NCBI GenBank assembly: GCA_029961005.1
Contig: JASBVW010000058.1
Location: 1-7,597, forward strand
DNA from: Bacillota bacterium
GTDB taxonomy: Bacteria; Bacillota; UBA5301; JASBVW01
Reading direction: 5' to 3'
DNA length: 7,597 nucleotides
This document shows, one piece after another, positions 5,950 through 7,597 of this stretch. Under the pieces are notes generated by a model. It was not told where the DNA came from and searched no databases. It saw nothing but the letters and a program-made list of their open reading frames with translations. Position 1 is the first letter of the stretch. The number at the start of each line of letters is the position of its first letter. A program made the position numbers and the translations under genes.

Positions 5950-6915
5950 TTACCGGACGGCGGCCTGCCGGCGCTGGATGGCGTTGGCGGTAACCACCAG
6001 GAGCACCAGGAGGCCCTTGACCAGGTTCATGTAAAAGGTGGGCACCCGGATGACGGCCAGGCCGTTGGTGAGCACCCCTACCAGGAGGGCACCAAAGAGG
6101 GCCCCCGCCACGTTGGGGGTGCCGCTGCTGGAGACGGTGCCGGAGATGTAGCCGGCCAAAAGGGTGTCCAGGAGAAGGGGGGAGGCAGCTAAGGGCGTCA
6201 GCCCGGAGAGCCGCCCCACCAAAAGTACTCCCGCCAGGCCGCAGGAGAGCCCCGAGAGGGCAAAGGCCAGGGTGGTGTGCCGGGCCACGTCGATTCCCGA
6301 AGCCCGGGCTACCTGCCAGTTCCCGCCGATGGCGTAGACCTTGCGCCCCCAGGGGGAGTGGTCCAGGAGCAGGTAAAAGGCCAGAAAGACGAAGAGGAGC
6401 AGCACGGCGGCCGCAGGCACGCCGTAGATGTTCTCATTGGCCACCAGGCCGATGAGGGGGTCGGAGTAGGGGATGTACGTGCCCCGGGTCAGCCATTGCT
6501 CCAGGCCCAGGCCGATGTTCAGGGTGGCCAGGGTGGCCAGGAAGGGCAAAAGCCCCACCCGCGTGACCAGGAGCCCGTTCAGAAAGCCCAGGGCCAGCCC
6601 GGCCCCTAGCCCGGAGAGGACCGCCAAGGCGGTACCGGCCCCCAGCTTGAGCAAAGTGACGGTGAGGGCGGCCGCAAAGCCGGTCACCCCGCCCACGGAC
6701 ATGTCCGCTTCCCCGCTGGTCACGACGATGACCGTGGTCATGCCGAAGGAGAGCACGGCGAGGATGGCGGTCTGGCGGAGGATGTTCAAAAGGTTGGCCG
6801 GCAGGAGAAAAGTAGGAGACATCAAGGCGAAGAAGGCGCAGACGGCCACGAAGAGGCCGATGGTCCCCACTTGCAGGGCCGCTGCGGCGGTGGCAGTCCT
6901 CAGGTTACCGCGCAC
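5950..6915 (-). CDS. Sugar ABC transporter permease, RbsC/LsrC-like (first of two)
   Basis: Integral membrane channel subunit of a CUT2-type ABC importer, 321 residues from the chosen start and hydrophobic nearly throughout. Family landmarks are NLLNILRQTAILAVLSFGMT near residues 41-60, PFLATLATLNIGLGLEQWLT near 124-143, and the ATPase-contacting loop GRKVYAIGGN (190-199) followed by SGIDV. The usual GGIDLSVG signature is replaced by SGEADMSVG (67-75), a notable divergence from its partner. GTG at 6913-6915 is preferred because GGAGGAGG (6924-6931) lies eight bases upstream; an in-frame TTG at 6919-6921 would be only two bases from that site. The gene overlaps the ATPase gene by 11 bases. With the second permease it probably forms a heterodimeric pore, as LsrC/LsrD do, while ribose systems use one permease twice. 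Substrate unknown. Confidence 0.92.
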   Translation of the reverse strand: MRGNLRTATAAAALQVGTIGLFVAVCAFFALMSPTFLLPANLLNILRQTAILAVLSFGMTTVIVVTSGEADMSVGGVTGFAAALTVTLLKLGAGTALAVLSGLGAGLALGFLNGLLVTRVGLLPFLATLATLNIGLGLEQWLTRGTYIPYSDPLIGLVANENIYGVPAAAVLLLFVFLAFYLLLDHSPWGRKVYAIGGNWQVARASGIDVARHTTLAFALSGLSCGLAGVLLVGRLSGLTPLAASPLLLDTLLAGYISGTVSSSGTPNVAGALFGALLVGVLTNGLAVIRVPTFYMNLVKGLLVLLVVTANAIQRRQAAVR

Positions 6916-7597
6916 TGGCAACCCCTCCTCCCATGGCGTAAAAGAGCAGCTTCTCAGGTGTGGCCTCCGCCCGGCTCAGCTCGGCCTCGATGCGCCCTCG
7001 GTACATGACCAGAATGCGGTCCGCCAGGCCCAGAACTTCCGGGAGCTCGGAAGAGACCAGGATCACCCCGGCCCCTTCGGCGGCCAGCTCCCCGATCAAC
7101 CGGTAGATCTCGGCCTTGGCTCCCACGTCGATCCCGACGGTGGGCTGGTCGAAGATGAGCACCTGCGCCCGGCTGCACAGCCATTTGGAGAGGACCACTT
7201 TCTGCTGGTTGCCCCCGCTCAGGTACTTGACGAACTGGTGGCTGCTGGGCGTGCGGATCTGGAGCCGCTGGATAAACTCCGCCACTGCCTTTTGTTCCCG
7301 GTGCCGGGAGACCAGGCCCAGCCGGGAGAAAGGCCGCAGGTTGGGCAGGGTGATGTTCTCCCGCACGGCCATCTCCACCACCAGGCCCTGGCCCCGCCGG
7401 TCTTCCGGCAGGAGGGCCAGCCCGCACTCGATGGCCTCCCGGGGAGAATTGATTCGGACCGGCCGGCCCTTGACCTTGACGGTGCCGGCGCTTGGGCGGT
7501 CGATGCCGAAGAGGAGCCGCACCAGCTCCGTCCGTCCCGCCCACGACACCCGCCGGGCGACGGTCCGCCGGCTCAGTCCCGCTTTGAGAAGCGCCGC
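6905..7597 (-). CDS. Sugar ABC transporter ATPase, C-terminal domain (partial, RbsA/XylG/LsrA-like)
   Basis: The 230 residues in the window are the second nucleotide-binding domain of a CUT2 ABC ATPase, a family usually about 500 residues with two fused ATPase domains; the first would lie beyond the right edge. Numbering from the edge: AGRTE (20-24) is the end of the Walker A variant; PEDRRGQGLV (64-73), VRENITLP (78-85), the ABC signature LSGGNQQKVVLSKWL (126-140) and the D-loop GIDVGAKAEIYRLI (155-168) all match the family. Walker B reads VLIFDQPT, with Gln (151) where catalytic Glu is usual, and SSELPE (182-187) replaces the H-loop histidine, which is normal for this second domain. Residues 1-19 do not look like the expected GEI-G-AGLVG approach to AGRTE, although the frame stays open to the edge. 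The C-terminus GGGVASAR encodes the ribosome-binding site of the first permease. Identity is secure; integrity near the edge is uncertain. Confidence 0.9.
   Translation of the reverse strand, partial: AALLKAGLSRRTVARRVSWAGRTELVRLLFGIDRPSAGTVKVKGRPVRINSPREAIECGLALLPEDRRGQGLVVEMAVRENITLPNLRPFSRLGLVSRHREQKAVAEFIQRLQIRTPSSHQFVKYLSGGNQQKVVLSKWLCSRAQVLIFDQPTVGIDVGAKAEIYRLIGELAAEGAGVILVSSELPEVLGLADRILVMYRGRIEAELSRAEATPEKLLFYAMGGGVASAR
6924..6931 (-). promoter_or_regulatory. Ribosome-binding site that sets the first permease start, inside the ATPase gene
   Basis: GGAGGAGG on the minus strand, made by the Gly-Gly-Gly codons near the ATPase C-terminus. It lies eight bases before GTG 6913-6915 but only two before TTG 6919-6921, which argues for the GTG start. 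Confidence 0.7.

Noticed and set aside
4886..6034. Long plus-strand open frame of 382 codons opposite the second permease
   Set aside because: It is Gln/Gly/Glu-rich, as expected when Leu (CTG), Ala (GCC) and Leu (CTC) codons of a membrane protein are read backwards. It has no family motif and lies across a well-supported permease gene and the gap beside it.
6916..6921. TTG start at 6919-6921 for the first permease
   Set aside because: Only two bases separate it from the GGAGGAGG site; the GTG two codons later has normal spacing.

Overview
The window is GC-rich bacterial DNA (about two thirds G+C by eye) carrying a single, tightly packed catabolic operon read entirely on the minus strand, from high to low coordinates. 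GTG starts and strong purine-rich ribosome-binding sites (GGAGG type) occur throughout. This fits a high-GC member of the Bacillota (Moorella or Symbiobacterium-like) better than most other groups, but taxonomy is an inference and cannot be fixed from this piece. No RNA gene, insertion sequence, CRISPR array or integration site is visible.

In order of transcription: (1) the C-terminal ATPase domain of a sugar-type (RbsA/XylG/LsrA family) ABC transporter, cut by the right edge of the window; (2) and (3) two different RbsC/LsrC-like membrane permeases; (4) a 12-helix major facilitator transporter; (5) an IclR-family regulator; (6) a D-isomer-specific 2-hydroxyacid dehydrogenase (SerA/GhrB superfamily); (7) an FGGY carbohydrate kinase of the LsrK-like branch; then a 115-base gap and (8) the first 24 codons of another gene running off the left edge. 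Neighbouring genes overlap (11, 31, 4 and 4 bases) or are separated by only 14 to 23 bases, so genes 1 to 7 are almost certainly one transcript. Gene 8 has its own strong ribosome-binding site and no visible promoter, so it may continue the same transcript.

The genes read as an uptake-and-breakdown unit for a small sugar, polyol or sugar acid. The ABC importer (solute-binding protein and the rest of the ATPase presumably lie beyond the right edge) and possibly the MFS protein bring the compound in. The dehydrogenase interconverts a hydroxy and keto form, the kinase phosphorylates it, and the gene beginning at the left edge may act next (an aldolase is one possibility). The IclR protein would sense the substrate or an intermediate and control its own operon. 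The ATPase, two permeases and kinase recall the lsr autoinducer-2 operon, but the regulator, dehydrogenase and MFS transporter do not belong to lsr, so an AI-2 function should not be assumed.

Points worth a second look are the sequence variants in the ATPase and first permease, a dehydrogenase substrate loop unlike that of phosphoglycerate dehydrogenase, a low-complexity insertion in the kinase, and several starts whose ribosome-binding sites lie inside the previous gene.
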